A DNA stretch of 64,000 nt from Gilvimarinus japonicus (GTDB lineage: Bacteria > Pseudomonadota > Gammaproteobacteria > Pseudomonadales > Cellvibrionaceae), in the NCBI RefSeq assembly GCF_042847215.1, contig NZ_AP031500.1, positions 3,720,001 through 3,784,000 of the forward strand, given 5' to 3'. Each line of letters starts with the position of its first letter. The first letter of the stretch is position 1. Positions 26,245 through 34,138 of this stretch are shown here, in pieces. The notes beneath the pieces were generated by a model that saw only the letters and a program-made list of their open reading frames with translations, was not told the DNA's origin and made no database searches. Made by a program: the position numbers and the translations under genes.

Positions 26245-26582
26245 TCTATTCAAACCCAATTACTGACAATAAGGCCGCGAGCATACCGAAACTTACGGGG
26301 CAGGGAAAATAGTGATTTCTGCTAGGGTTATAACTGGTTTGTATAAGTGGGGTGGGGTTTGAGTGCGGGTTGAAGGCTTAGGGGTAACCTGACGGGCAGT
26401 CAACTCTTGCATCCGAGCGTTATGAACAGGCGGAGCATACCTTTGCAGGTGGTGATGTCACAAATCAAATAGCTTGACCTCGCAGTGGCTGACGACACCG
26501 CCATTAATGCTGTGGCTGTGGCCGTGGCCGAAGCCAGCCCGTATTGTGGCAGATTGCGCTCCGGGCTGTATAAGCTGGTCGG
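26245..26582. other. Intergenic stretch without recognised gene
   Basis: The 338 bases between the SLC13 gene and the GNAT gene hold no convincing reading frame. Arms AGCCCG and CGGGCT near 26535-26566 could form a loose hairpin beyond the GNAT stop. Base composition changes here: the genes to the right are clearly more AT-rich than those to the left. Confidence 0.5.
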
Positions 26583-27335
26583 TTACGCTCGCTGAAAGTT
26601 TTTGATAGTGAATTGTGGTATAAAGTTTAAGCTTTCATACAATGGTTGACCAGACGGAGAGGCCTGTAAAACCATATACTTCCCCTGCCATTGTGCACCA
26701 GCGTTCAGAATATACTGCATCAAGCATCTGGAAATACCCTGCCCCCGAAAAGCTTGTTTTACACCGACTTGATGTACGCCGATAACATCTCCCGTTTTAT
26801 ATAGCAATGCAGTAGCAACGGCCCTACCATCTTGTGTGCCTAACAGCACGCGAATGTCCTTATCGTTGAGCACGTTTTCAATCACAGAGTAATCAATAAT
26901 GTAAGAAAATGCTTGACTGGCTATCTCAACCCACTTTCTAGCCTCAGCCGGCATGCGCACCAAAAGCACCTGAAATCCGTCTCGTACAGGTAATGTGTAT
27001 GTGGCCGCTTCCTTCAATTCCAAATACATAGCCACTTGCGCAAAGGCAAAAACCCAATTTCTTTCTAAGATCCTCGCTTCAATTTCCTCAGCATTATCGC
27101 CATTGTTTGCTCTTATCATTGGCCATATAGGCAATACTGAAGACTCAGGAAGATTGTCCAACCATAGAGTATCGTTTGCACAACCCAAATCGAGCATGTT
27201 CCCATCAAACCAGCAACGATGAGGCCAGCGTGCACTTACATGCGGTAAAGCTAATGCATTTTTATCACCTCCACTTAAACCATACTTTTTCCACAACCCA
27301 GTTAGGTTAGTAAGATTGGCTTTATCAATATGCAT
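26583..27335 (-). CDS. GNAT family N-acetyltransferase (two-domain)
   Basis: Protein of 250 residues. The C-terminal half is a GNAT domain with the acetyl-CoA motif VHQVGVKQAFRGQGISRCLMQ (cut at about residues 186-206) and motif B QPLYESLNFIPQF. The N-terminal 110 residues (GLWKKYGLSGGDKNALALPHVSARWPHRCWF in part) resemble the leading domain of other two-part acetyltransferases. The substrate is unknown. It overlaps the DMT gene by 11 bases and is last in a leftward run with nitroreductase, so it is probably cotranscribed. Lower GC than the flanks suggests acquisition. Confidence 0.85.
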   Translation of the reverse strand: MHIDKANLTNLTGLWKKYGLSGGDKNALALPHVSARWPHRCWFDGNMLDLGCANDTLWLDNLPESSVLPIWPMIRANNGDNAEEIEARILERNWVFAFAQVAMYLELKEAATYTLPVRDGFQVLLVRMPAEARKWVEIASQAFSYIIDYSVIENVLNDKDIRVLLGTQDGRAVATALLYKTGDVIGVHQVGVKQAFRGQGISRCLMQYILNAGAQWQGKYMVLQASPSGQPLYESLNFIPQFTIKNFQRA

Positions 27336-27783
27336 TGCCAGCCCCCCAATTAATTAATAACACACCAATTATGAGCGAAATAACGCCAAACACTTTAATA
27401 GCGTCAAGCGGTTTTACTGGAAGGTTAAACCAACCAAAATGGCTAGCTATAACGGCAATTAAAATTTGACCGGAAAGCGCATAAGACATCATCGAACCTA
27501 CACCCATCTTAGGAATAAGATAATAAAAAATGCCGACACCAAAGGCACTTAAAGCTCCACCAGAAAACCATAAATAAAGAGGTACGGATTTTATATCCGC
27601 TATTTGTGGGTACTGCTTTGTCGAGAGCACCATCACCAATACGGTAAACACACAACTAAATAAAAAAGCGACACCCGTACCCAACATAGTGCTTTTAAGC
27701 AATACGCCCAATTGAGCGTTCATGGTAGCTTGGATCGCGATAGCGGCACCTGCCACCAGCGCAAGTACAGGCCAATAACCCAC
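27325..27783 (-). CDS. DMT-superfamily membrane protein (DUF606/YdcZ type)
   Basis: Inner-membrane protein of 152 residues with about five hydrophobic helices, half the size of a standard EamA transporter and matching the DUF606/YdcZ group. The opening YWPVLALVAGAAIAIQATMNAQLGVLL, in pieces, is typical (the IQATMNAQLG block). Members may dimerise to form a carrier; substrates are unknown. One base separates it from the nitroreductase stop and its 3-prime end overlaps the GNAT gene by 11 bases, a compact operon. Confidence 0.85.
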   Translation of the reverse strand: MGYWPVLALVAGAAIAIQATMNAQLGVLLKSTMLGTGVAFLFSCVFTVLVMVLSTKQYPQIADIKSVPLYLWFSGGALSAFGVGIFYYLIPKMGVGSMMSYALSGQILIAVIASHFGWFNLPVKPLDAIKVFGVISLIIGVLLINWGAGNAY

Positions 27784-27784
27784 C

Positions 27785-28411
27785 TTAAACCTCCATAACT
27801 ATTTCATCATAATCAAATCGCACCTTAGGGCTGTGCGCCTGAACATCCCCATGATTACGACGCCCGATGGGACATATTACGGAGGTTGTCAACCCTAGCT
27901 CTTCTAGGCCTAAAACAGCGTCATAGCCTGCGCTATCAACACCCGTCATAGGGCAACTGTCAATTTTCATCAGCGCGGCACACGTCAGCAAGTTGCCTAA
28001 CGCTATATATGCCTGTTGATGCGCCCACTCTTGCCGTTGCGCAAGTGTTTTTTCTACCAAGGCAGACTTCATGTGATTCGATAAATTGGCAAGTTCGCCA
28101 TAAGACTTACCTGAGACCTTCATGTATTTATCGATATAACGATCTACCGCAGCATCATCCGGTTGGTTTAATGCGGCAAATACAATCAAGTGTGAGCTTT
28201 TAGCGATCTTGCTCTGGCCGTAAGAAAATGGCAGAAGCCGCTCTCGCACTGCCTGGGATTCCACCACTACAATACGATAGGGCTGAAGCCCATAGGATGA
28301 TGCACTTAAGCGCACCGCTTCAAGCAGCTCTCTCAACTCCAATGCAGTGATTTTCTCATCCGAGAACTCCCTCACTGCATAGCGCCAATTCATAGCATCT
28401 ATTATATTCAT
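27785..28411 (-). CDS. NAD(P)H-dependent nitroreductase family protein
   Basis: FMN flavoenzyme of 208 residues, NfsB-like. FMN-contacting blocks visible are NWRYAVREFSDEKI at residues 8-21, ASSYGLQPYRIVVVES near 38-52, and the AYIALGNLLTCAALMKIDSCPM cluster near 138-160. It probably reduces nitro compounds or quinones in the cytoplasm. It is followed by the DMT and GNAT genes after one base and an overlap, and preceded by the Crp/Fnr gene at 107 bp. The grouping suggests a small response or detoxification operon under that regulator, which is inference. Confidence 0.9.
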   Translation of the reverse strand: MNIIDAMNWRYAVREFSDEKITALELRELLEAVRLSASSYGLQPYRIVVVESQAVRERLLPFSYGQSKIAKSSHLIVFAALNQPDDAAVDRYIDKYMKVSGKSYGELANLSNHMKSALVEKTLAQRQEWAHQQAYIALGNLLTCAALMKIDSCPMTGVDSAGYDAVLGLEELGLTTSVICPIGRRNHGDVQAHSPKVRFDYDEIVMEV

Positions 28412-28517
28412 CTAATCTACCCAAACTTATCAATGGGTGGCCAGAAAATGTCTGGCCAACGGATAGACAAGAGCATACAAACCTAAAGCTGATAAAGCAT
28501 TTACATAGGTTGATAAA

Positions 28518-29108
28518 CTACATATTTTTTCGAATACGGCTTAATTGTGTGGGCGTAATACCAAGATGAGAGGCGATATGATACTGAGGCAGTCGATCTA
28601 CCAGGCTGGGATACTGATTAATAAAGCGTAAATACCTCTCGGTGGTCTCTTCTTGGACAATTTCAGTTTCACGCGCGTCCTTAGCGAGTAGCCAATTTTC
28701 CTCTAAATAGTAAATTTGAAACAGCTTCAAATCGTCTTTATCAATCATCAGCTGCCTATAGGCCGGAAAATCTATCTCAATAATGAAGGTGTCTTCAACG
28801 GCCTCAAAAGTAAACGCCGATGGAGTAGATGTAAGAAGTGCCGTCATCGCCCCCGGAAACTTCCCTTCATCGAAAAAGTTCTTGTTATATTCATTGCCTT
28901 TTGCATCGCAGGAAAAACAGCGAACCAATCCGCTATAAACATAAGAGAAAGAACTGGGAACGTCACCAACCTTATAAAGAAGAGATTTCTTGGTGAGTGA
29001 TCGAAGCTTAGATATCTTCTTAAATTCCAGCCAAGTATCATCACTGATAGGCGAATACCCCTCCAAGGACTCCCTTAGAGAAAGAAAGACGTTTTCATCA
29101 AAATGCAA
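28518..29108 (-). CDS. Crp/Fnr-family transcriptional regulator
   Basis: Regulator of 196 residues with an N-terminal cyclic-nucleotide-binding-like beta roll (LLYKVGDVPSSFSYVYSGLVRCF, FFDEGKFPGAM) and a C-terminal winged helix (PQYHIASHLGITPTQLSRIRK). It lacks the Cys cluster of Fnr and the Arg-Ser pair of cAMP binding, so the ligand is unclear. It resembles the small Crp/Fnr proteins common in Bacteroidetes and some proteobacteria that sit beside the gene they control, here the nitroreductase operon. AT-rich relative to the flanks. Confidence 0.86.
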   Translation of the reverse strand: MHFDENVFLSLRESLEGYSPISDDTWLEFKKISKLRSLTKKSLLYKVGDVPSSFSYVYSGLVRCFSCDAKGNEYNKNFFDEGKFPGAMTALLTSTPSAFTFEAVEDTFIIEIDFPAYRQLMIDKDDLKLFQIYYLEENWLLAKDARETEIVQEETTERYLRFINQYPSLVDRLPQYHIASHLGITPTQLSRIRKNM

Positions 29109-29149
29109 GGTGACACCCCACTTTTAGCATTGCCAGAAATTTATCAAAG

Positions 29150-29627
29150 TCATTGTATGCTTTTATTACAGCTTTTTCTTCTCTCTAGCACCGCATTTAA
29201 TAACTGTGGCACCCATTCAGGTTTAAAGTTATGACCACTTAATTCTGACATTTCGGCCAAGCTCCACCACCTCCATTTTTGGATAGTATTTTTCTCCTCT
29301 TGCGTCCATTGCCCGCATAGACTTCGGCGTTATCGGGGCACAACACCAAGTAATACTGCTCAAGCCACCGAGCTGGAAAAGAGCGGGCAACGGGATATAT
29401 TTCGTCCCGCTCTTTCAGTAAATCGCCAATCTCTAACTCCAGCCCTGTCTCCTCGTACAACTCCCTTTTGGCCGCATCAATATAGCTCTCGCCCGCTTTA
29501 AGCTCACCTCCGGCTGTTGCCCAAAAAGGCTCTTGATGCTCATCATGATATAAGAACAGTAGCAGCTGCCCCTGATCATTTACGATAATTAATCGAGAGG
29601 ATTGTCTCGTTTTTATACCTTCATCAT
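29150..29627 (-). pseudogene. Nudix hydrolase gene broken by two frameshifts
   Basis: A Nudix enzyme can be rebuilt across three frames. The Nudix box GELKAGE-x7-RELYEETGL is intact near 29440-29500. Upstream, the ATG-ATG-AAG-GTA start at 29627 runs into TAA after four codons, and one added base in the A-run near 29615 would join it to KTRQSSRLIIVNDQGQ. Downstream, after EVYAG (about 29315), one added G gives a natural family C-terminus (GQWTQEEKNTI, WSLAEMSELSG, KPEWVPQLLNAVLE) ending with TGA at 29150-29152. Both lesions are single-base losses in runs, so a pseudogene is likely but base-calling errors are not excluded. Confidence 0.75.
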
Positions 29628-30195
29628 GCTGATGCCTAATACCCTAAAAAAAGCGCGTGCTGCTCTGTTTATGATGTTTATATGATTTGCGCAAGAAGAT
29701 CTGGGGCAGCCTTTGCATTTCACAATCAGCTATAGTTTCAGGTTGACAAAACAAAGTACGCGGCGGCTTTTTTGAATTTTAACCGCCCCCTTTTAATGTC
29801 GCGTTCTTCCTCTCAAGCTCAGATAGCGAGCTATCGCTGCTGGCGCCACGACCAGCCGCCGCGTCCCATACTTACCTTTAAGCCCTCCCAGAATAAGACA
29901 ATCCATTACATATTTCGAATAGCAAGATGCTTTCGTGACACACGGCACAAACTCAAAAACAAAAGCAACAAGTCTCTCATTCGACTTAAGTTCAAATTGA
30001 CAATAAGGTCTCGCCACACTTAAATCTGCGGTGCTGTTTGCTAATCAGTCGCCAAATAATGAATAACACATCAAGGTTCATTATTAGCTTTTACAGCTTA
30101 AAGGATGTATCGCGGCATCGGTTAGCGTTCAACCCTGTTCCTGGATTGAACAGGAACAACCCAAAGCCCATAACGATTCTTACAGGAGTTCAGCC
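29628..30195. other. Leader region of the GH10 gene, no gene recognised
   Basis: This 568-base stretch has no reading frame I would trust. It holds a TTGACA hexamer near 29743 that could be part of a promoter for the xylanase, an AT-rich run to 30060, and a dyad at 30134-30154. The long distance to the start suggests an extended 5-prime leader or upstream regulation. Confidence 0.4.
30134..30157. promoter_or_regulatory. Overlapping dyads upstream of xylanase gene
   Basis: CCTGTTC (30134-30140) and GAACAGG (30148-30154) form a dyad with 7-base spacer, and GTTCCTG (30137-30143) pairs with CAGGAAC (30151-30157) in an overlapping alternative. They lie about 40 bp before the start codon and could be an operator or a leader hairpin. 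No binding protein can be named. Confidence 0.4.
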
Positions 30196-31893
30196 ATGAG
30201 AAGCCCAACTCAAATAAAGCTGTTTTTTGCAGCAACGACCCTCATCTGTACCAGCGCCGCACACGCTATTACCGACGGTCCTGGCGAGGCCACGCTTAAC
30301 GTTTCCAACCAATGGGGCTCCGGTTACTGCGCCGACGTAAGCATTGCCAACAACGGCAGCGCTACCATTACCAACTGGACCGTAGACCTTAGCCTGAATG
30401 GCTCCAACATCACCAATTTGTGGAACGGCAACCTTAGCGGCGCCAGTGTAACGCCGGCCGCCCACAACGCCAGCATCGCACCGGGTAGCGACACCAACTT
30501 TGGTTTCTGCGCCAATGGCAGTGCCACCCCGAGCCTGGCAAGCCTGGCGGTAGAGGGCGGCGGCTCTGCCAGCTCTAGTTCTAGCGCCAACAGTTCGAGC
30601 AGCTCTAGCAGCTCCTCCTCTACCGGCAGTGGCAGCCACAGCATTACCGTGCGCATGAGCGGTGTCACCGGCGACGAAAGCGTCAGCCTGGAAATTGCCG
30701 GGCAAACCATCGAAACCTGGACGCTCAGCATCGGCATGCTGGACTACACCGTCAACACCGACGCCAACGGTGAACTGCGCGTCGCCTTTACCAACGACTC
30801 CGGTGACCGCGACGTACAAGTGGACTATGTGATGGTCAATAATGTCACCTACCAAGCCGAAGACCAGCAAGACAATACCGGCGCCTACGACGGCGAATGC
30901 GGCGCGGGGTCCTACTCCGAGATGCTGCACTGCAACGGCTCTATCGGTTTTGGTAACCCATTCGATGGCAGTTCGTCGTCAAGCTCTAGTAGCAACTCAT
31001 CAAGCTCCAGCAGCTCTTCGAACAACAACGGCAACCCCGACTTCCCCGAGTTTTTTGTGGGCAATATCACCACCAACGGCAGCGTAAGATCGGACTTTAC
31101 CCAATACTGGGATCAGATTACTCCCGAGAACGAAGGCAAGTGGGGCTCGGTGGAGGGTACCCGCGACCAGTACAACTGGGGCCCGCTGGATGATATTTAC
31201 GACTACGCTCGCGCCAGCGGCATTCCGGTAAAAGCGCACGTACTGGTGTGGGGCAGCCAGCGCCCAGGCTGGATCGACGGGTTAAGTGCGTCCGAGCAAC
31301 GCGCCGAAATCGAAGAGTGGATCAGCGATTACTGTGAGCGCTACCCCGACACCGCAATGATTGACGTGGTAAACGAGGCCCTGCCCTCGCACGCTCCGGC
31401 CAACTACGCAGCCAACGCCTTTGGCAGCGACTGGATTACCGAATCCTTTCGCCTGGCGCGCGAGCACTGTCCAAACGCCGTTCTCATTTATAACGACTTT
31501 AACTTTCTGACCTGGGATACCGATGCCATCATCGACATGATTCGCCCAGCCGTTAATTCCGGTTACGTCGATGCGCTGGGGCTGCAGGCTCACGGCCTTT
31601 ACAACCCCCGGCCCTGGACCGCGCAAGAGATCGAAGACAAACTCGACCAGATAGCCGCACTGGGATTGCCTTTATACATTTCCGAGTATGACATTCAGGA
31701 GTCCAACGACCAGCTTCAACTGGAGTACATGCAGCGCCACTTTCCAATTTTTTACAACCATCCGGATGTGGCCGGCATTACCCTTTGGGGCTATGTGGTT
31801 GGCGCCACCTGGCGCGATGGCACTGGCCTGATCACCAGCAATGGCCAACAGCGCCCTGCCATGCAATGGTTAATGGAATACCTGAACCGATAG
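30196..31893 (+). CDS. Secreted modular xylanase: CBM2-CBM60-like-GH10
   Basis: Endo-beta-1,4-xylanase of 565 residues, exported. Order: signal peptide 1-24 (ending SAAHA); CBM2 at about 26-118 with disulfide-type Cys45/Cys105; serine linker 123-143; a CBM60-like xylan-binding module at about 147-255 (HSITVRMSGVTGDESVSLEIAG in part, with two Cys pairs near its end); a second serine linker 258-275; GH10 barrel 280-565. The acid/base is Glu394 (DVVNEALP) and the nucleophile Glu497 (ISEYDIQ). The barrel is somewhat short for GH10 but has LVWGSQRP, IYNDFN and LWGY blocks. AGGAG precedes the ATG and a terminator follows. Poly-serine linkers are typical of Cellvibrio and Saccharophagus. Confidence 0.95.
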   Translation: MRSPTQIKLFFAATTLICTSAAHAITDGPGEATLNVSNQWGSGYCADVSIANNGSATITNWTVDLSLNGSNITNLWNGNLSGASVTPAAHNASIAPGSDTNFGFCANGSATPSLASLAVEGGGSASSSSSANSSSSSSSSSSTGSGSHSITVRMSGVTGDESVSLEIAGQTIETWTLSIGMLDYTVNTDANGELRVAFTNDSGDRDVQVDYVMVNNVTYQAEDQQDNTGAYDGECGAGSYSEMLHCNGSIGFGNPFDGSSSSSSSSNSSSSSSSSNNNGNPDFPEFFVGNITTNGSVRSDFTQYWDQITPENEGKWGSVEGTRDQYNWGPLDDIYDYARASGIPVKAHVLVWGSQRPGWIDGLSASEQRAEIEEWISDYCERYPDTAMIDVVNEALPSHAPANYAANAFGSDWITESFRLAREHCPNAVLIYNDFNFLTWDTDAIIDMIRPAVNSGYVDALGLQAHGLYNPRPWTAQEIEDKLDQIAALGLPLYISEYDIQESNDQLQLEYMQRHFPIFYNHPDVAGITLWGYVVGATWRDGTGLITSNGQQRPAMQWLMEYLNR

Positions 31894-31947
31894 CAAAGAG
31901 TTGATGCTAAAACGCATTTACGCTAAAGCGGAAAAGGACGTCCCCTT

Positions 31948-31975
31948 AAAGCCCTGCAAACGCAGGGCTTTTTCT
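31948..31975 (+). terminator. Terminator after xylanase gene
   Basis: Arms AAAGCCCTGC (31948-31957) and GCAGGGCTTT (31962-31971) with a 4-base loop, followed by T-rich sequence. Confidence 0.85.
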
Positions 31976-31985
31976 CGCCATTGAT

Positions 31986-32402
31986 TTACTGCGAGTGCGA
32001 ATCTTTGGCCGCCGACCTTTTGTTTATGTCCAGGCTGCTCAATGCTCGGTAAAAAATGACAAATGGCCCAGAGATCAGAACAACCGACGAAAAGTGGAAA
32101 AGACTGGTCACAACACCTGGGAGATGATTCAAAGTGATTTCAAAATAAAACCAAACAATATACGCTACCCCCCAAACTACCCCTAACCCACACAGTAATT
32201 TATAAACCAAAGTACTTAGCTTTAAAAAGTGGCTTACGTTATAAGTGGCAGCGCACAGGGCTAGCGACAGCACCAATCCTATAAAAAATATAGCTTCTCC
32301 CACCCACGTCCAGTCTCCTGTTAGCCCTACTATCGACACTATAAATAAAATCCCCGCCCACAAGTAGGATACTTTTACAAAGCTATCAAATTTGTTACCC
32401 AT
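31986..32402 (-). CDS. Hypothetical four-helix membrane protein
   Basis: Protein of 138 residues not assigned to a family. Four hydrophobic segments are visible (YLWAGILFIVSIVGL, AIFFIGLVLSLALCAAT, LLCGLGVVWGVAYIVWF, SSVVLISGPFVIFY) with a charged C-terminal tail (NKRSAAKDSHSQ). It is probably an inner-membrane protein with both ends in the cytoplasm. The ATG at 32402 is preferred over a GTG at 32429 because GAGGGTGAG lies ahead of it. It has no operon partner: it converges with the xylanase gene and diverges from the holin-like gene. More AT-rich than average. Confidence 0.65.
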   Translation of the reverse strand: MGNKFDSFVKVSYLWAGILFIVSIVGLTGDWTWVGEAIFFIGLVLSLALCAATYNVSHFLKLSTLVYKLLCGLGVVWGVAYIVWFYFEITLNHLPGVVTSLFHFSSVVLISGPFVIFYRALSSLDINKRSAAKDSHSQ

Positions 32403-32555
32403 AATATTCTCACCCTCACCTCGACACACTACAGATTTCTCGCAAAACCATTCTTAAGCACGCCCAATCCATATTAGATACTGTATCTGGCATGAACTTC
32501 GCTAAGCTTACAGAACTCAAGATTCCCCATACAGAATAGCTGGACGGAAAACATC

Positions 32556-32909
32556 ATGACATTGATTTTAAATTGGTTAATTTTATCTTTCACAGTGTGG
32601 CTAACGGCGGCGATATTACCGGGGTTTCACATTAAGAACTTTAAAAGCGCATTATGGGTAGCAGCGATATTCGGCATTTTGAATTTTTTACTCGGATGGC
32701 TATTTTTTACCGTATTTACGGTGCTCACCTTAGGCATTGCCTTACTGCTTGCTTTTATTACCCGCTGGATCATCGACGCCATCGTGCTTAAAATTACCGA
32801 TAAAATGACCGACCACCTCACTATCGACGGGTTCGGTTGGGCATTATTAGGTGCGCTCATAATGGCCGCGCTAGGCACATTGGCCCAGTGGGCAATATAC
32901 AGTGCTTGA
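32556..32909 (+). CDS. Phage-holin-4-2-type small membrane protein
   Basis: Inner-membrane protein of 117 residues with four helices. The sequence (ILSFTVWLTAAILPGFHIKNF, ALWVAAIFGILNFLLGW, LTLGIALLLAFITRWIIDAIVL) matches the family named phage holin 4_2 (YvlD-like), which in most bacteria is a chromosomal membrane protein of unknown function and not part of a prophage. No phage genes lie nearby, so a lysis role is not supported. An AT-rich start region and a GGA before the ATG are present. Confidence 0.85.
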   Translation: MTLILNWLILSFTVWLTAAILPGFHIKNFKSALWVAAIFGILNFLLGWLFFTVFTVLTLGIALLLAFITRWIIDAIVLKITDKMTDHLTIDGFGWALLGALIMAALGTLAQWAIYSA

Positions 32910-33393
32910 TAAGGCAGGTCGATAACAGCAAAACGACGTCTAGCCATATAAACGCCCATCTATATCAAGCACGTTACCGTTGGTTTACGGCATGCAGAGA
33001 TGCGCCGTAAACCCACGCAACGAGACTTGGATAATCGCGGTTAACTTCAGGCTTTTACCTCAGTCGGCTTACTTTAGCTCAACCGAAAGCTCTGCTACTC
33101 ATTAAACACTAGCGGGAAATACCGATTAATCACTGAATACATTTATAAATTAGAACCGTGCGAAACCGCTCGACAAGTGAAGCTTATCAATAACCCACCG
33201 TAATAGAACGAACTTCCTATAGTGGAGTACGCAGCCACTTCGAGCAACAAGCAGCTGAGTGATATCAGCTATCAGCAGCCTCAATCACATGCGATTAAGC
33301 CGGACGTGACCACGCGATAAACTTCTTTAACACAACTGCACTCCTCCAGAATCGCTTGCGCAATAAGATTCTCAAACCACCGACTGACCACTC
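32910..33393. other. Gene-free stretch ahead of sigma-54 promoter
   Basis: About 480 bases without a credible reading frame. It contains a strong hairpin at 32982-33013 and a dyad AGCTGA-N6-TCAGCT near 33251-33268 that could be an upstream activating site for the -24/-12 promoter at 33394. No NtrC-type box was seen. Confidence 0.4.
32982..33013. repeat. Strong hairpin
   Basis: Perfect arms GGTTTACGGC (32982-32991) and GCCGTAAACC (33004-33013) with an inner GCAT/ATGC pairing, 72 bases past the holin-like gene. It lacks a T-run, so it may be an mRNA-stabilising or REP-like element rather than a simple terminator. Confidence 0.6.
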
Positions 33394-33410
33394 TGGCACG
33401 AGAGTTGCCA
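33394..33410 (+). promoter_or_regulatory. Near-perfect sigma-54 promoter of PRC-barrel gene
   Basis: TGGCACG-AGAG-TTGCCA matches the RpoN consensus TGGCACG-N4-TTGCW at every core position. It lies about 76 bp before the PRC-barrel protein start. A specific activator must act from upstream. Confidence 0.85.
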
Positions 33411-33485
33411 TATATTAACTAGATTCGATAAACGCACGACTTATAACGTCATTTACGGACAATTTTTCAATCTAGGAGATTTACT

Positions 33486-34013
33486 ATGAAATATTTTCAA
33501 AAGCTCGCACTGCCCGCACTACTTGCAACTTCAATGGCCGGCACTGCATTTGCGGCCGAAGGTTTGTACTCAATGTCGGATTTAGAAGAGGCCGAGGTTT
33601 TTGACAGTACGGGCCAAGAAGTGGGTGAAGTCGAAGATATCTTGATGGGTAACGATATGTCAGTACACTCTATCGTTATCGAGACTGACGAAGTCATGGG
33701 CCTTGGCGGTAAAGAGGTAGTGATACAGCGCGGTTCATTTACCGTGATGCCAGAGCCTGGCAAACAAGGCTTCGATGAAATGGAATATGAAGTTCATTTG
33801 GAGTTGACCAAGGCACAGTTAAAAGAGCAGCCAGAATACAGTGAAGACTGGTGGAACAAAACCAGTGCGGCATTGCAACAGGCCTGGGAAAAAACCAAAG
33901 ACGTTAGCGAAAGCGCTTGGGAGAACACCAAAGAAGCTACCTCATCGGCTTGGCACGACATAGAGGAAGGTGCAGAAGATCTCGGTGACAAGATTGAAGA
34001 AAAGACTGATTAA
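33486..34013 (+). CDS. Secreted PRC-barrel protein with LEA-like tail
   Basis: Exported protein of 175 residues. A signal peptide covers residues 1-23 (ending TAFAA). A PRC-barrel domain is at about 28-110 (LEEAEVFDSTGQEVGEVEDILMGND in pieces, then VHSIVIETDEVMGLGGKEVVI). The C-terminal 60 residues are acidic-amphipathic repeats of about 11 residues (NKTSAALQQAWEKTK, VSESAWENTKE, ATSSAWHDIEE), resembling LEA or apolipoprotein-like helices linked to desiccation and osmotic stress. Function in the periplasm is unknown. CTAGGAG precedes the ATG. Its sigma-54 promoter is unusual for this type of gene; it forms a single-gene unit with terminator. Confidence 0.88.
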   Translation: MKYFQKLALPALLATSMAGTAFAAEGLYSMSDLEEAEVFDSTGQEVGEVEDILMGNDMSVHSIVIETDEVMGLGGKEVVIQRGSFTVMPEPGKQGFDEMEYEVHLELTKAQLKEQPEYSEDWWNKTSAALQQAWEKTKDVSESAWENTKEATSSAWHDIEEGAEDLGDKIEEKTD

Positions 34014-34033
34014 TTTGAATTAATCTTCATGAG

Positions 34034-34056
34034 AAAGGGCCTTCGGGCCCTTTTTT
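34034..34056 (+). terminator. Terminator after PRC-barrel gene
   Basis: Arms AAAGGGCC (34034-34041) and GGCCCTTT (34046-34053) around a TTCG tetraloop, followed by T-run, 21 bases past the stop. Confidence 0.9.
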
Positions 34057-34138
34057 ATGTGTGAGCTTTAAGGCTTGCCCAAAGTCCACCGGTTTAACGA
34101 CTGACAGTAATACAATCTTCAATTTGCTTGCCCTCAGT

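Noticed and set aside
26245..26582. Integron attC site beside the AT-rich cluster
   Set aside because: GTTA-type fragments occur, but no paired core sites with the required imperfect palindrome could be built.
30131..30160. LexA box upstream of the xylanase gene
   Set aside because: CTGT and ACAG are present but the spacing is 11 rather than 8 bases, so the LexA consensus is not met.
30190..30930. Leftward frame of 246 codons across the xylanase gene
   Set aside because: Antisense to the CBM2 and CBM60 modules; its valine-, glycine- and alanine-rich make-up follows from the GC-rich host codons. No ribosome site or family match.
32556..32909. Prophage remnant suggested by the holin-like protein
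   Set aside because: The family is widespread as a chromosomal membrane protein, and no other phage gene, integrase or att site is nearby.
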